Assembly (NCBI GenBank): GCA_022457155.1
Contig: JAJGOT010000311.1
Location: forward strand, 468,501 to 532,500
Direction of reading: 5' to 3'
Origin: Cladopsammia gracilis
Taxonomy: Eukaryota > Cnidaria > Anthozoa > Scleractinia > Dendrophylliidae
DNA length: 64,000 nucleotides
Shown: piece after piece, positions 49,974 to 62,500 of the stretch
Position numbering within the stretch: the first letter of the stretch is position 1
Layout of the letters: each line of letters starts with the position of its first letter
Translations under genes and position numbers: made by a program
Notes under the pieces: model-generated
The model's database searches: none
What the model saw: only the letters and a program-made list of their open reading frames with translations
What the model was told of the DNA's origin: nothing

Positions 49974-50990
49974 GATGGTAACATCATCACAGACCTTTAT
50001 CCAGAAAACCACGGGATTATAGGCAACACTATGTACGACCCAGATCTTAAGGCGCGCTTTGGAGGCGCCAATACAGATCCGCGATGGTGGAACGGCGCGG
50101 AACCAATATGGGTGACAAACCAGCGCCACAAGGGTAGAAGCGCTGTGTTGTATTGGCCTGGATACAATGTGAAGATTAAAGGAATGTACCCAAATTACTG
50201 GGAAACCTCCCCGTCGTTAAACATCGACACTAGCAACAAAACAGGGAAGGTTTTGTCGTATGAGAAACGTGTCGAGAAGGTAATTGGGTGGTTGACGGGT
50301 CGCAATCCACCCAATTTTGTCGCCGTGTACTTTGAAGAGCCCGACCATACGTGTCACATTGTAGGGTGGGGTGGGGTACCAAAAGCCATTCAGGGAGTTG
50401 ACAGCGCTATTGGTTTGTTTGTTGAAGGATTGAAACGTCACAAGCTTTTGGACAAAGTAAACATTATAGTCACCGCGGACCATGGCATGGCAAACACTTC
50501 TTGCCACAAAGTTATTGACCTCGATAAATATGTGGACCCAAAGAACTTCGATTTCTGGGATTCGTGGTTTAATATGATGCTTGCGCCGAAAGCTGGAAAA
50601 GTGGATTTTGTCTACAAACGCCTTAAAAATGTGCCGCATTTGCATGTCTACCACAAGAACGAAGTTCCCGAAGATTTGCACTTCAGGCACAACAGACGGA
50701 TTTCACCGCTTGTTCTCGTGCCATCGGAAGGCTGGAGCGTGAGTTCTAGGAAAGGTCGGTATTTAGGTTCATATCGATGGATGAAACTTTCACACGGATT
50801 CACCTGCAAATGCAAAGCGATGTCTACTGCGTTTATTGCGCGCGGGCCCGCATTCAAGACAAACTTTGTTGGAAGACCTTTTGAATTAATCGATTTGTAT
50901 CCATTGATGTGTAAAGTTCTGAGCATTCAGCCTCTACCAAAAAACGGCAGTTTGGCTGCCACTGCAAACTTGTTAGCGCCCACAAATTAA
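49974..50990 (+). pseudogene. 5'-truncated ENPP copy
   Basis: The open frame begins in sequence matching the inside of the ENPP domain (IITDLYPENHGIIGNTMYDP) and runs to a stop at 50990. Compared with 46086-47402 it lacks about the first 98 residues: the membrane segment, the first metal Asp and the nucleophile Thr. The rest is kept: EEPDHTCH, TADHGMANT, LSHGFTCKCKAMS, IARGPAF. No frameshift or stop occurs in over 330 codons. An ATG at 50031 could start a shorter protein, but it could not be an active phosphodiesterase. The left edge abuts a Penelope-like fragment with short GGCAGGAGATGG repeats. The copy is inverted relative to the intact gene. A missing upstream exon is a less likely explanation. 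Confidence 0.85.
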
Positions 50991-51216
50991 AGTACAATAA
51001 TTAAAATACAATTTTGTTGAGAATCAAATCGTCTGTGACATGAAACTCTGAAAGCTGAAGTGAAATCCAGAAGGGACCAGAAGTGCATTATCGAGGCTCT
51101 GTTTGTTTGTTTCTTCTAAGATTTTCCAGAAAGAAATTCGGTTGGGTTATCCTGTTTGTTTTAGTAAATTCAACAACAGTCTTTCCCAATCTCAACCAAC
51201 CAGAAATGTGTCTCAA

Positions 51217-51392
51217 TAGGCCATTTCCGAGTTACGTTATGCCTCGTCGTCAAAGCGAGGCTAGGTGCACAACCTTTCATATGAAAATGAGTTTTTATTC
51301 AAATGTAAATAAAACTCATTTTCATATAAAAAGGTGTGCACCTAGCCTCGCTTTGACAACGAGGCATAACGTAACTCGGAAATGGCCTATAG
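51217..51392. mobile_element. Hairpin MITE with TAGGCCATTTCCGAGTTACG ends
   Basis: TAGGCCATTTCCGAGTTACG is mirrored by CGTAACTCGGAAATGGCCTA; GCCTCGTCGTCAAAGCGAGGC and CTCATTTTCATAT lie in the arms. The termini share GGCCATTT with the 4647-4830 family. It lies just downstream of the truncated ENPP copy. Confidence 0.88.
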
Positions 51393-52310
51393 AGTGTTTT
51401 CACATGACGTCATAAAAAAATAAAAAATCTTAAGTATACATCCTACAAAGCTGTTTCTAACATGGTATGTGGATCCAGTGTTATAATCTTTCACAAAGTT
51501 TCAGGTTTTAACGATGTTTCGTTTTCGATTTATAAAGGTTGTAAATGTATCAAGCAATTCCTCACGCTATTTCAGATAATCCGTGAAAATAAACAAAATT
51601 GAACTAGTTGAAAGTTATTAATGAATTATAGATGCTAAAAAGTCGATTTCATGCCTCTCTTATAGTGAATACAATATTTTGCGATGGGATTTTTGGTGTT
51701 ATTAAGACTTTAAAGTATTTGAATTTTTGGCCGCCATGTTGGTGTCCCACTTGGCCGCTCCATTCATTTCTACATGTCTATACTCATTCGCTTATAACTC
51801 TTGAATGAAATGCTCTTGTGCTTCAAAATTTGGCCCAGATGTGTAGTTTTAAACTCTCTATAATTCCATAAACATTTTAGAATCGAAAACTGCTTCTGAA
51901 TTTTGATATGACGTCAGTGAAAACACTCTATTGAATTCTGTTCAGTAGCGGACCTAGTGGAGGGGACTGGTTCGGATCAGTCCACTCCTCTGATTGTCAA
52001 AGAAAATTAACTTTTTTTTCTTCCAAACAATCTCGCCCCAAATTTTACTTTTGGTCTTCTCCTTATAAGCAAGTCTGGACCATCACAACTGTAATTGTAC
52101 AGCAAATTACTTATACCACTTCTTCCTCGAGAATTTTCGAACAAGTTTCCCTTGAGTCTGCTTACTTTACAACCTGAGAACATGAACTGGTTTCTCTTCT
52201 CTCTCGCTTCAAGAAGGGAGAGGGGGTCATGGGGTGAAAGGGCAGGAAGGAATAACATTGGAAGAAGGTTGGCGAATATTGCTTGAACAACTAAGACGTT
52301 TCATCATCGT
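51393..52310. other. Intergenic, nothing recognised
   Basis: Mixed-composition sequence. About 51395-51930 may be one old element (TAGAGTGTTTTCACATGACG at the start, CGTCAGTGAAAACACTCTA at the end), with no coding signal. The rest is featureless. Confidence 0.5.
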
Positions 52311-52315
52311 CAACG

Positions 52316-52800
52316 TCTTCGTCATCACCACTACCATCACCACCACCGCCATCACCACCACCGCCATCACTACCATTGCCATCACCACCACCACCACCGC
52401 CATCACCACCACTACCACTGCCATCACCACCACTACCACTGCCATCACTACCATTGCCATCACCACCACAACCACCGCCATCACCACCACTGCCATCATC
52501 ACCACTACCACTGCCATCACTACCATTGCCATCACCACCAACACCAGCTGAACACCAACACCACTACCACCAACATCATCACCACTACCACCATCACTAC
52601 CACCAACATCATCACCACTACCACCATCACTACCACCAACATCACCACCATCATCACCACTACCACCAACATCACCACCACCATCACGACTACCACCAAC
52701 ATCACCATCACTACCACCACCATCATCACCACTACCACCAACATCATCACCACCATCATCGTCACCGTCATAATCATCTTCATCATCACCATCACTACTA
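52316..52800. repeat. (CCA/TCA) trinucleotide-rich minisatellite
   Basis: Long imperfect ACCACCATCACCAC-type array. Both strands give low-complexity open frames (His/Pro/Thr on +, Gly/Asp/Val on -), which I do not call as genes. Confidence 0.95.
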
Positions 52801-53834
52801 TTTAGTGTCATGCCACCAACATTGCAAGGTCAGGACAGACAAAGACATTTCATCAACTATAAATAAGACGCTTCAGATGCAATGTAAGAGGAATTTTATT
52901 GAGACTGAAAACCTCTATTAATTAAGCAGTCATAATCAAGAACTAGTTTATGTAGGATTCAAGCATGTTAAAGCCTAGCTTACATTACATGTCCGAGTTA
53001 CTTATTCAGTATTGTTTTGGTCTCTGTTCTCAGAGCCAACCGCTTTAAAATTACCCTTAAGAGTGTAGTATAATGTTTACAGACTATCTAAGCAAGCTTT
53101 GCAAACATTCCAAAACCAAAACGGCGACGCTTCCTAAATTCTGCTAAGATCTGGCAGCTTATCTTTTGAACAGCAAAATAGGAACGTGGAACAAAAAAAA
53201 TATGACAACCAAGTCGCAAAAAAGCCAGTAAGAGCTCGTGAGTTTTATTTCTTGCACATTTTCAGTAACATCTTGAGAAGCGAGGTTTTTTTCTTCAGCA
53301 AAAGCAGATGTACATAGCGAGATAATCGAAAAGCGTCACCGTTTAGGCCGATCATCGACACACCCGGACAAAACATTTAGTTCAGCTAAGCTTATAGATC
53401 CAGTATCAATAACAATAAGAGACAAAACAAAATGGAAAAGTGTACACCCCGCGCAGACACTCGAAAAGTCGCCTTTTCGATTAAATCAACTTTAAAAACA
53501 AATTGGCATTTCATTGTCGCTCGTACACAAGTTCCTACCAGCTGCACGCCTGGCGTTCCTGTGTCTTAAAGAAACAGGACTTTGATTTTCTCTGTTTCTA
53601 AGGAATTCAAGTTACGATTTAATGATCTTCAATGTGTGGATTCTAATACTAATAGCGGCCAGCGCCAAGATTCAAACGCACTAGAAATGGAATGTCAAAT
53701 AACAGACGCCTCAATTTGCTTACTGGGTCCAGAAAAGCCCCTTTAAAATGGATTGGAATTGAACTGCGAAGGGTAATGATGCGACACTTTTCCACTTTGT
53801 CGCAAGACCTAGGTTTTCAGAGCCAGCTTTTAGA
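52801..53834. other. Intergenic, nothing recognised
   Basis: AT-rich, with no motif, hairpin or coding signal noticed. Confidence 0.4.
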
Positions 53835-54400
53835 GCTGTTTTCAATTGAGTATCGTAAATGCCAAAGTGTTTACTCTGGCCAATCACAACAGACGCAGAC
53901 AATCCAGTGAGCCAATCAGAACTCAAAGCAAATACATGTAGCCGGCGCTAAGCGCGGGAAAACGTGTGCGAACGAGTCACGATTGGTTTTGGTTTTACTT
54001 CTGATTGGTTGAAAGAACAGTTTTCAATTGAGTGTCGTAAAACCAAACCAAAGTAATTACTCTGACCAATCACAGCAGTCGTAAACAATCCAATGAACCA
54101 ATCAGATCTCGAAGCAATTACATGTCGGCGGCCCCAAGCGCGGGAAAACGCGTGCGAGTAAGTCACGATTGGTTTTGGTTTAACTTCTGATTGGTCGAGA
54201 AAGTGGCGCGAGATGTTTTAGCCAATCACAAAGCGTAGCAATGAAAAACCAAAGCAATTGTGTAATTATTTTTCACACTCAATTGAAAACTGCTCTAAGA
54301 TAAAGTCGCGCAAGATTTTTTGGCCAAGCGCAAAGCGTAGCTATGTAAAACCAACGCAATCTCGAAGTTACTTTCGGCATTGAATTGAAAACTGCTCTAG
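53835..54400. repeat. Cluster of TTTTCAATTGAGTGTC-ended repeats (three copies)
   Basis: GTTTTCAATTGAGTATCGTA near 53838, GTTTTCAATTGAGTGTCGTA near 54020, CACTCAATTGAAAACTGCTC near 54278 and CATTGAATTGAAAACTGCTC near 54380 mark successive partial copies of the 1905-2195 element, with CCAATCA boxes. Confidence 0.75.
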
Positions 54401-54870
54401 ATTACAAATAACATTTTTCTAACATTACAAACGCTACGAAAATGGTAACGGGTAGGCCTTGATAGATTTCGTTTGAACAAGAACCTAACTTACGGGGGTT
54501 TCACCTATTTAATGAGTACTATTAGTTCAAACGTCTCGAAACTGACAACCCAGAAAATCCTGGGAATTATTTTCTAGTAAACGAAAACAAACACTCGAGA
54601 GTAACTTTGCTTAAGAAAGGAGCGGTTTTCCAGTTTACTTCCGTCACGTGTGACGTGCTTTAACCAATCAGAGCCAACCACTAACATTTAAGCAATCACA
54701 TTTAACCAATCACGTGCAACACTGTAAGACTTCGCGTTTTTTTCCCGCGCTTTCTATCGGTTACACGTTTTCATGCGCTGGGTGACAGTGGTCACATGTT
54801 TAACCGTTAAGTTCTGATTGGTCTATCGCACCTTTTGTCTCGTTGTGAATGGTTCTGTGATAATTTTGGT

Positions 54871-55030
54871 ATAGATGATTTTCACGTTACGTCACGGCGG
54901 CCATATTGGTGTACAACTACAAAAGAATTTTAATGAACTTCTTTTGTTATGTACACGAACATGGCCGCCATGGCCTTTGTCATTTGAGTCCCACAGGACT
55001 GAAGGTCACGTGAGTGAAAACCATCTATAG
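54871..55030. mobile_element. Short hairpin MITE, ATAGATGATTTTCACG ends
   Basis: ATAGATGATTTTCACGTTAC at the left and CGTGAGTGAAAACCATCTAT at the right pair imperfectly; GGCGGCCATATTGG / AACATGGCCGCC and AAAGAA/TTCTTT pair inside. Confidence 0.75.
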
Positions 55031-57224
55031 TTTACTGTCAGTCACCAGAAAACTGCCCTAAATTAAAAGCATAACAAAATCAGTAACCGAACAGAACAAC
55101 AATTGAATCTGAAACATGTTTATAGATTTAAAGTGCGTCGGTGTGATAATTAAAACTCAATGCCAACACACCCAAATTTTAATATCTAGAAGACAATTCT
55201 CAACCTAATTTGAATTTCAGCTCTGCAAGATAGCTGATTGAGAAATTCCTTGGTTGAATCATAAAGGTTAACTTTGATTTAAAAAAAAAAAATATTTATG
55301 CTGTTATTTTCACTCGGCAATAAACCATGAGAAACTTAATAATATTATTCGCAAGGGCTTTACAACTTAAGTTGTGAAAAAACCTTGTGTTTCTATAAAG
55401 TGTAAGTCCAAAAATATTCTAGAAAAATTTAAAACCATTCATTTTAAGTGAAATCATCGGAAAAAGCCTTCCCGTAAGCTTAAAAAAAACGAAGACAAGT
55501 GTGCATTGTGAATTATATAATAAAGAATTAAATTTAGTGCGTATGATAATTGAAAATATTTAACAATGAACACAAGTGAACCGATATACTAAAATTTTAT
55601 GTCAGCGACTGAAAAAAAAGCAGCCCTTGATCTACGAAAGAATAATTTGAACAAAATTACATTTAATACTTGATACAGACGTTTTGGGTAATTTTTTCGG
55701 CGTTTGTATCTCGTCCTTGAATATACAAATAACTATTCCTCCACCAAATTCCATTAAAATACGTTTTGGACAAATTTAAACTTCATAATATTTTTTCTAA
55801 TACGTGTTGCTATTTAAACGAGATAATGTTTCTCTGTTGTTAAATTCTATAGCCTATAATATGTACAACGTTACGCACTGTAAGTCGATGATTCTATGAC
55901 AAATGTCACATGTGCACGAATTATTATATTAAAAACCTCTTTGCATGGCACGCAGTTAATTTTATTCCATTTAAAAATTATTTATGACTTGAACTAGCGG
56001 AAAGAAGTCCACGAGAACAAAAAAAATTCGATGTAAGATTTGACAATTCTATATATGTATCTGTTTTGTATATTGCACACGTGCGTATTAGATATGTAAT
56101 ATTTTGGCCTAAATCTGAATCTTTCTCTTGAAAATTGAACAATTCTCTCAATATGTATTATTTTATTTATCCACACAAAAAATTGTATGTTCTTCTTTCT
56201 TGGGAAGATTAATGATATTTTTTTTTGGATTATGACGTGTTTTGTTATTCTCTCGAGTGAACAAGAGGTTAAAGTGGCTCGTTGTAGTTGCTAGGACTCC
56301 CTGGTCGCTAGGACACACGTTTCGTTGTCTTAAAACAGGCTTGGAACGTACAACAGAAACAAATTGATACCTCAAGAAAATCCTCTGTTTCTCTTGTCCA
56401 TTTAGAAAACTATTTCGACCACATCAGGCAAAATAAAATAATGAAAACCAGCTATACCTTTTTATAAAATTCATTTGAGGAAATTGGCCTGAATGCGAAT
56501 GTAAATTATGGTACAATTTTGTTAGATTTAATTTGTCCATACTGGACAGAATACAATTTTTTCTTATTCTTTCCTGCCGAGGCAGGTAGGAACTTCACAG
56601 AAAACCCTCTCGATTTTCACGAGTAACGCAAGCTCCATTTCATATAAACGTCACGTCAAAACATTAGTCATAACAATAAAAGGTAACGATCGGGTTCAAA
56701 CAATTGGATACTCGATTCCATCCACGCATACTCAAAACTAATTTTCTTTTTCTAGAACCAACACAATCCTTCTGGATGCTGCCAATTCCACTTCAAAATT
56801 CTGCTAGTCGACATGGCTTGGACAACAGGCTCAATATCCACACTGCAAGGTCTAAAAATGGACCTTACCGTAAAAAACCCAGAAGTTTTTCAGAATATCG
56901 CACAAGAACCCTATTGTGGCATTTGCTACAGAAAAGACAAAATAACTAAAATGTGTTAAGAAATATTTTCAATTTGAACGTTTTCAGAAAAGAGAGCTTT
57001 CAAACAGCAATGGCAGCAAAGTAAAACCCTCCAAGCCACATGCGTAACCAGCAGCTAATTTCTCCTAACAATATTCATGAATACTATTCACACAGGACAG
57101 GAGAAGTTAGTACCTGATCACCAGAGAGAAAGATTCTCTAGAATTTAAATTCTCGCAACTGGAACCTAGTAATGTACGGAGACGAGTAAGGAGAATTTGT
57201 ATGTCAAATAACCCTTTAACCACA
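55031..57224. other. AT-rich intergenic region, nothing recognised
   Basis: About 2.2 kb of AT-rich sequence without convincing coding, repeat or RNA features. Confidence 0.45.
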
Positions 57225-57990
57225 GAGACTCTAACTAAACCTCAGTTTGTTATGTGATTCTAACTTCTTAGTCTGTGGATGAAATCATAAAGTGTGACCA
57301 TTCAAATGAAAGCTACTGAGCAGTTCTTTCCTGTGGTACTGTTTATTATGTTGTACAAGGTGGTTCTAACTTTTGAGTCTGTGGATGAAATCATAAAGTG
57401 TGACCATTCAAATAAAAGCTATTGAGCAGTACTTTCCTGTGGTACTGTTTGTTATGTTGTACAAGGTGGTTCTAACTTTTGAGTCTGTGGATGAAATCCT
57501 AAAGTGTGACCATTCAAATGAAAGCTATTAAACAGTACTTTCCTGTGATACTGTTTATTATGTTGTACAAGGAGGTTCTAACTTCTTAGCCTGTTGATAA
57601 AACTGTAAAGTGTGACCATTCAAATGAAAGCTACTGAGCAGTACTTTCCAGTGGTACTGTTTATTACGTTGTACAAGGTGGTTATAACTTTTGAGTTTGT
57701 GGATGAAATCCTAAAGTGTGACCATTCAAATGAAAGCTATTAAACAGTACTTTCCTGTGATACTGTTTATTATGTTGTACAAGGAGGTTCTAACTTCTTA
57801 GCCTGTTGATAAAACTGTAAAGTGTGACCATTCAAATGAAAGCTACTGAGCAGTACTTTCCTGTGGTGCTGTTTATTATGCTGTACAAGGTGGTTCTAAC
57901 TCTTGAGTCTGTGGATGAAATCATAAAGTGTGACCATTCAAATGAAAGCTACTAAGCAGTACTTTCATGTTATGCTGACCGTTTCTCGAT
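57225..57990. repeat. About 107-bp tandem repeat, seven units
   Basis: AAGTGTGACCATTCAAATGA recurs near 57292, 57399, 57505, 57610, 57715, 57822 and 57938, with GTACTTTCCTGTGGTACTG and TTGTACAAGGTGGTTCTAAC. Units 4-5 and 6-7 share variants, suggesting pairwise expansion. Single units occur at 36410-36520, 60150-60200 and 62780-62850. Confidence 0.95.
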
Positions 57991-58599
57991 ATTTTGAAAA
58001 ACGAAATTTCATTTTTCCCTAGGTTTAGTCTCAGCTTCCCTTGACAGTAACAGTATTGATAAAGATTATGGCCTAAAGGGTAACAACGAACAAAGGGGTG
58101 TGTGTAAGGTTTGAAAACTGAAACATCTCGAATTATAAATACCGATTTGGTGTGTTATTGAATTGTCTATGAAAACAAGAACATTTTACCTTATATATAT
58201 TTATAACGCCTTTGTGTTAAATGTAAAATAAGTGAGCAAAATTGTACGTTTGGTGTAAGATTACGCCTTCTTTTAACGATAACACTTGCTCGGGAGAACT
58301 TGAAGTTTTACTTCACTCCACTATTTATGAATTAATATACCTATAATGTTGGGAATAAACTTCGTTTAAGTTAATGAAAAAACAATCTCGTTTTATACTC
58401 ACTGCACTTTCGAGTTTTGAGAAAAATTACTACTCTAATTTGTGGTATGCATATCACATATATTTGTATACTTTTTGCAGACATTTCCCTGCTTAACTTT
58501 AATTTATTCAATTTATCCACCCCACGCTCACACCGAATTCAACCTTTCCAACGTTTTTAAAATTATTAAACTGATGAAAAATCCTTGAACTGTGCTAAC
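57991..58599. other. Intergenic, nothing recognised
   Basis: AT-rich spacer between the 107-bp array and the hAT-like MITE. Confidence 0.4.
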
Positions 58600-59011
58600 T
58601 AGTGCTGCAACGATACACCGCGATATTTTTTGTCACGATACGAATATCGATATTTGAACAACATATCGCGATATTATGATATTATGATTCTTCATCAACA
58701 TTCAGAAATTAGTCTTAAATGACTCCTTACCCAAGTCCAAGCCTTTTTATAGCTATTTATTAAACAAAGGGACAAGAAAGTTCCATCCTTGCTTCGTATA
58801 GCTTCGCATGCTTCCGAGACAAAGTTTTCATCCTTAGTTGTCAGCTGACACAGTCTTGCACGCCCACGGGAAAAACATGCGGTTCGTCGCAAAATGTCTT
58901 CCCGTGTTGGTGGAAAAATGTATGTAATGATGTATCGTATCGTGTATTGTATCGTGGCACTTGTATCGAGATATGTATCGTATCGTGAGAAAATGTATCG
59001 TTGCAGCCCTA
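58600..59011. mobile_element. hAT-like MITE with 8-bp target duplication GTGCTAAC
   Basis: Ends TAGTGCTGCAACGATACA and TGTATCGTTGCAGCCCTA are inverted repeats. GTGCTAAC occurs at 58592-58599 and again at 59012-59019. GGGCTGCAACGATACA ends plus an 8-bp duplication fit hAT-type MITEs. The inside has CGATAT and ATCGTATCGT repeats. 412 bp, non-coding. Confidence 0.92.
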
Positions 59012-59534
59012 GTGCTAACTAACCTAACACCAAACCCAACGATTACCAACACTGATGCACTAAAGCGCACAAACTACAGTAGTTTTAATTAACCCAAGAA
59101 AATTTCAAAGATGAAGCATTCGCATTGCTTCCAGTGGCCCGAATTTAGCGATACATGGCGGTTTAAGTTTCAACGACAATCCAAATATTTCCAAAGACAA
59201 AACGAAGATTTCCGAAGACAACCCGAAGACGTCTTGGTACACTGAAACTTATTTTCCTTTGTTTGCATTTCAGAGGTTAAGTAAAATCACTGCAAATGTT
59301 GGTTACTTTTATACTTCCTATTAAGAAGTTACAAAAGAATGCAAATCACGTGGATTGGGTGTGATACATCCTTTCACACCACGTGGTACAACTTAATAAA
59401 CTATGAATTCTATGCTGACTCTTGTGACACTACGGAATATCAGTTACCTGGTAGATCACATTTTCTGTGTATTTACTTGAAGTATTTTCCATGCATTAAG
59501 ATGGCCACTGTGCATATTGACCTTGCGAGTCTCC
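59012..59534 (-). other. 3' flank of HNRNPL
   Basis: Downstream of the HNRNPL stop on its strand. Probably 3' untranslated region and spacer; no clear polyadenylation site is assigned. Confidence 0.4.
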
Positions 59535-62500
59535 CTAGGGACTTGAAGTGGTCAGGTGTTCAGGACTCCGCCCATTCCTTTCCCCGTCGCCGTTTAATTC
59601 TTTGACGCCGTTTGTCACGATGCTGATAGGGCTTCCCGCCATGCCTCTTGGGTGCACTGGTGAGCCGATTGGACCCAACGGATTGGCGCCATTGCTAACG
59701 GCGACTGCTGCTGCAGCAACAGCAGGCGCAACTGTTGGAGCCGTCGGAGAAATTGAGGAACTTGGGGAGAACGCGAGTTTCAGTGTATAGGAGCCACCTC
59801 CTGTAAAAAAAAAAGAAAAAATTTAAAAGTCAATAAAACTCTACTTGTCTATGCTCGCAGAGATCTTAAGCAACCTTGGCAGCAATGTTAAGGTAAACGT
59901 TGGTTGAAAAGTGAATTTGCATTCTTTTACACTAGCTTTCGATTATGTGAAGTCATTCAAATTGTCTGATGGGATGAACAGTCCAGCCTACCATAGGGAC
60001 AGAATTCAAATTCATATAGAGGTCATGTTCTCCATAAAATCATGTATTTGGCTATTTGACGTTGTAGATGCACAGAGAAAGTACTAGTTAACACTTTCAC
60101 TACAGGAGTCAATTAAGGAGACATTTGGTGTAGTTCTAAGTCTATGGACGAAATCCTTTGGTGTGACCATTCAAATGAAACCTCTTTGGCAGTACTTTTG
60201 CATCGCACCATTTGTTTTTTATTTTTTTTTTTACAAAATGAAATTTGGGATTTTACTTGAATTTTGATTTTTTTGGCACCCTTGGGTATCAAAGGGTTTA
60301 ACATCCCCTGTAGTGTATGCATTAAAACACACAGTGTTCATTACCTGGTGGGTTGATGGTGAAGTGGTTGGTCAGAGTAAGCGCCTCCATAGCTGAACGA
60401 ATATCTGGCATTTCAAGCAATCCTGCTGAAGATTTCGCATTGGCTGAAATACAAGACAAGACAAGACAAGATGATTTATTCAACTCAGCTCAGTTTTACA
60501 TGACATATAGGTAAAATTTACATAAGCAACTAAACACAAGTACAGCTAAGGAATGAAAGAAAAATGTAACAAAAAATAGAGAGTGAGTTGGGATCATCCA
60601 AATAGCAAAGGCTAATCTTGTGGATGACCCCTACAAAGAGGTCTGCTCAGCTGCCTTGCTAAAACTGGAACGTATGTTTTGTTGCAATATACACAGCCCT
60701 GAATACGAGCAATGAGGCACTGTGATTGGCTTCCCGCTTCATTAGACTATCAGCCCATATTTATACACACAGCTGCTGAATATGAGCAATGAGGCACTGT
60801 GATTGGCTTCCCGCTTCATTAGACTATCAGCCCATATTCATATACACAGCTGCTGAATATGAGCAGTGGGACACTGTGATTGGCTTCCTACTACAAGACT
60901 ATCAGCCCATATTCATATACACAGCCGCTGAATATGAGCAATGAGGCACTGTGATTGGCTTCCCGCTTCATTAGACTATCAGCCCATATTCATATACAAG
61001 CCGCTGAATATAAGCAATCACGTGCTTTGATTGGCTTCCTGCTTGAAGGCTATCAGCCCATATTCATATTGTAGATAAATCACCCAAGACACTTCTTTCC
61101 AGGTAAGGTTTCCTGTTGATAATCCAGCTGCATTAGCTTTGAATTCATGTACTACAAAGTCCTTGTTTTAATGGAATAATAATACGCTATCTTTGGAATA
61201 CATGATCTAAACAAACTATACAGCATAAACGTTTGCAAAAAAGTATTAAAACAATCACAGCCAAGATTACCTTTGGAAAAGAAGGTTCCTTTGAGAGGAG
61301 ATAAAGATCCCGCTGCAATGAACACCTGAAACGAAAACATTTTGTACCAAGTTCAATTTCTGCTCCGTTTAATACCTTACACTCATTTATTTTATACTCA
61401 AACAAAACTGGCTCATATTGACTCCGACAAATTCCATAATGACTTGAACAAAATTAAGATTGAGTGCAAAAGAAAAAACCACCATGACACGGATAGAGTC
61501 TGTTTTGACTTACAATGTCCACCCGGGGAACGGTATTGGCCTGGATTCTCTATTACAAAGACTCACCTCCTTCAGTGTTTCCACAGTACAGTTTGGTGGT
61601 GCATTAAAAAAGTGAAGCATTCTTGTTGGTGGTTGGTATCCTATACATTGGTTAAGAAATTGAACTACATATGCATCTTCCACTAAAGCCCGGTTTTCAC
61701 TAGCGACAAAAACATAAATATAAGCAGAAGCATAACAGCGCCTATGTCCATATGAAAACGGGCCCGGCATAAACAAAAGCATAAGGATCAATGTTATGCT
61801 TACGTCAATGTTCGCTTTGACTTTCGCCAGTGAAAACAAAGTTTAACAGCCACTTTCTTATAATGAACATGTACATGTGCTCTTCTCCAGATGACTGACC
61901 TATTTACTCATGTACTCTTTTGCATTCTGATTGATTAACTATACCTTATGGCCATCTCATTGCTACTGTTTTGGCTGTGACAGACATCATGATACTGACA
62001 TAACACGTAAGGCTGGTTTTCACTAACGACCAGGTCGGAGTCGTAATCAGAAGCGCAGAGCGTTACGATCCAGTGAAAATCAAACCGACGGAATCGGAAG
62101 AAGATTACGGAGTCATAAGCGGAATCGGAAGCAAATGAAACCGTTCTGATTCTTCCGACTCCGATTCCATCAAGCTTACGACTCCGTTTACGACTCCGAT
62201 TTTCGATTTTCATTTGGTCGGAAGCGCTCTAACGACTCCGACTACAACTCTGACTCCAACTCCGTCGCCAGTGAAAACCAGCCTTAAAGGTACAAGTTTT
62301 TTTGTTTTTGTAAAAAATAAAGGATACTGTTCTTGAGACTTTGGCCCTCTGGAAGACTGCACAAAAACGAAAGCAAAACCATAAAATCAGCAACTTAAAT
62401 AATGAGGACTGATTATATTAGTCACCACCAGAAACCCATAAGTGGGTTGAAACGTGCAACTGTCTCTTGTATGCTTCAAACAAGCTTCTGAAGTTCTAAG

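Noticed and set aside
52227..52921. His/Pro- and Gly/Asp-rich open frames over the CCA repeat
   Set aside because: Low-complexity trinucleotide array, open in several frames.
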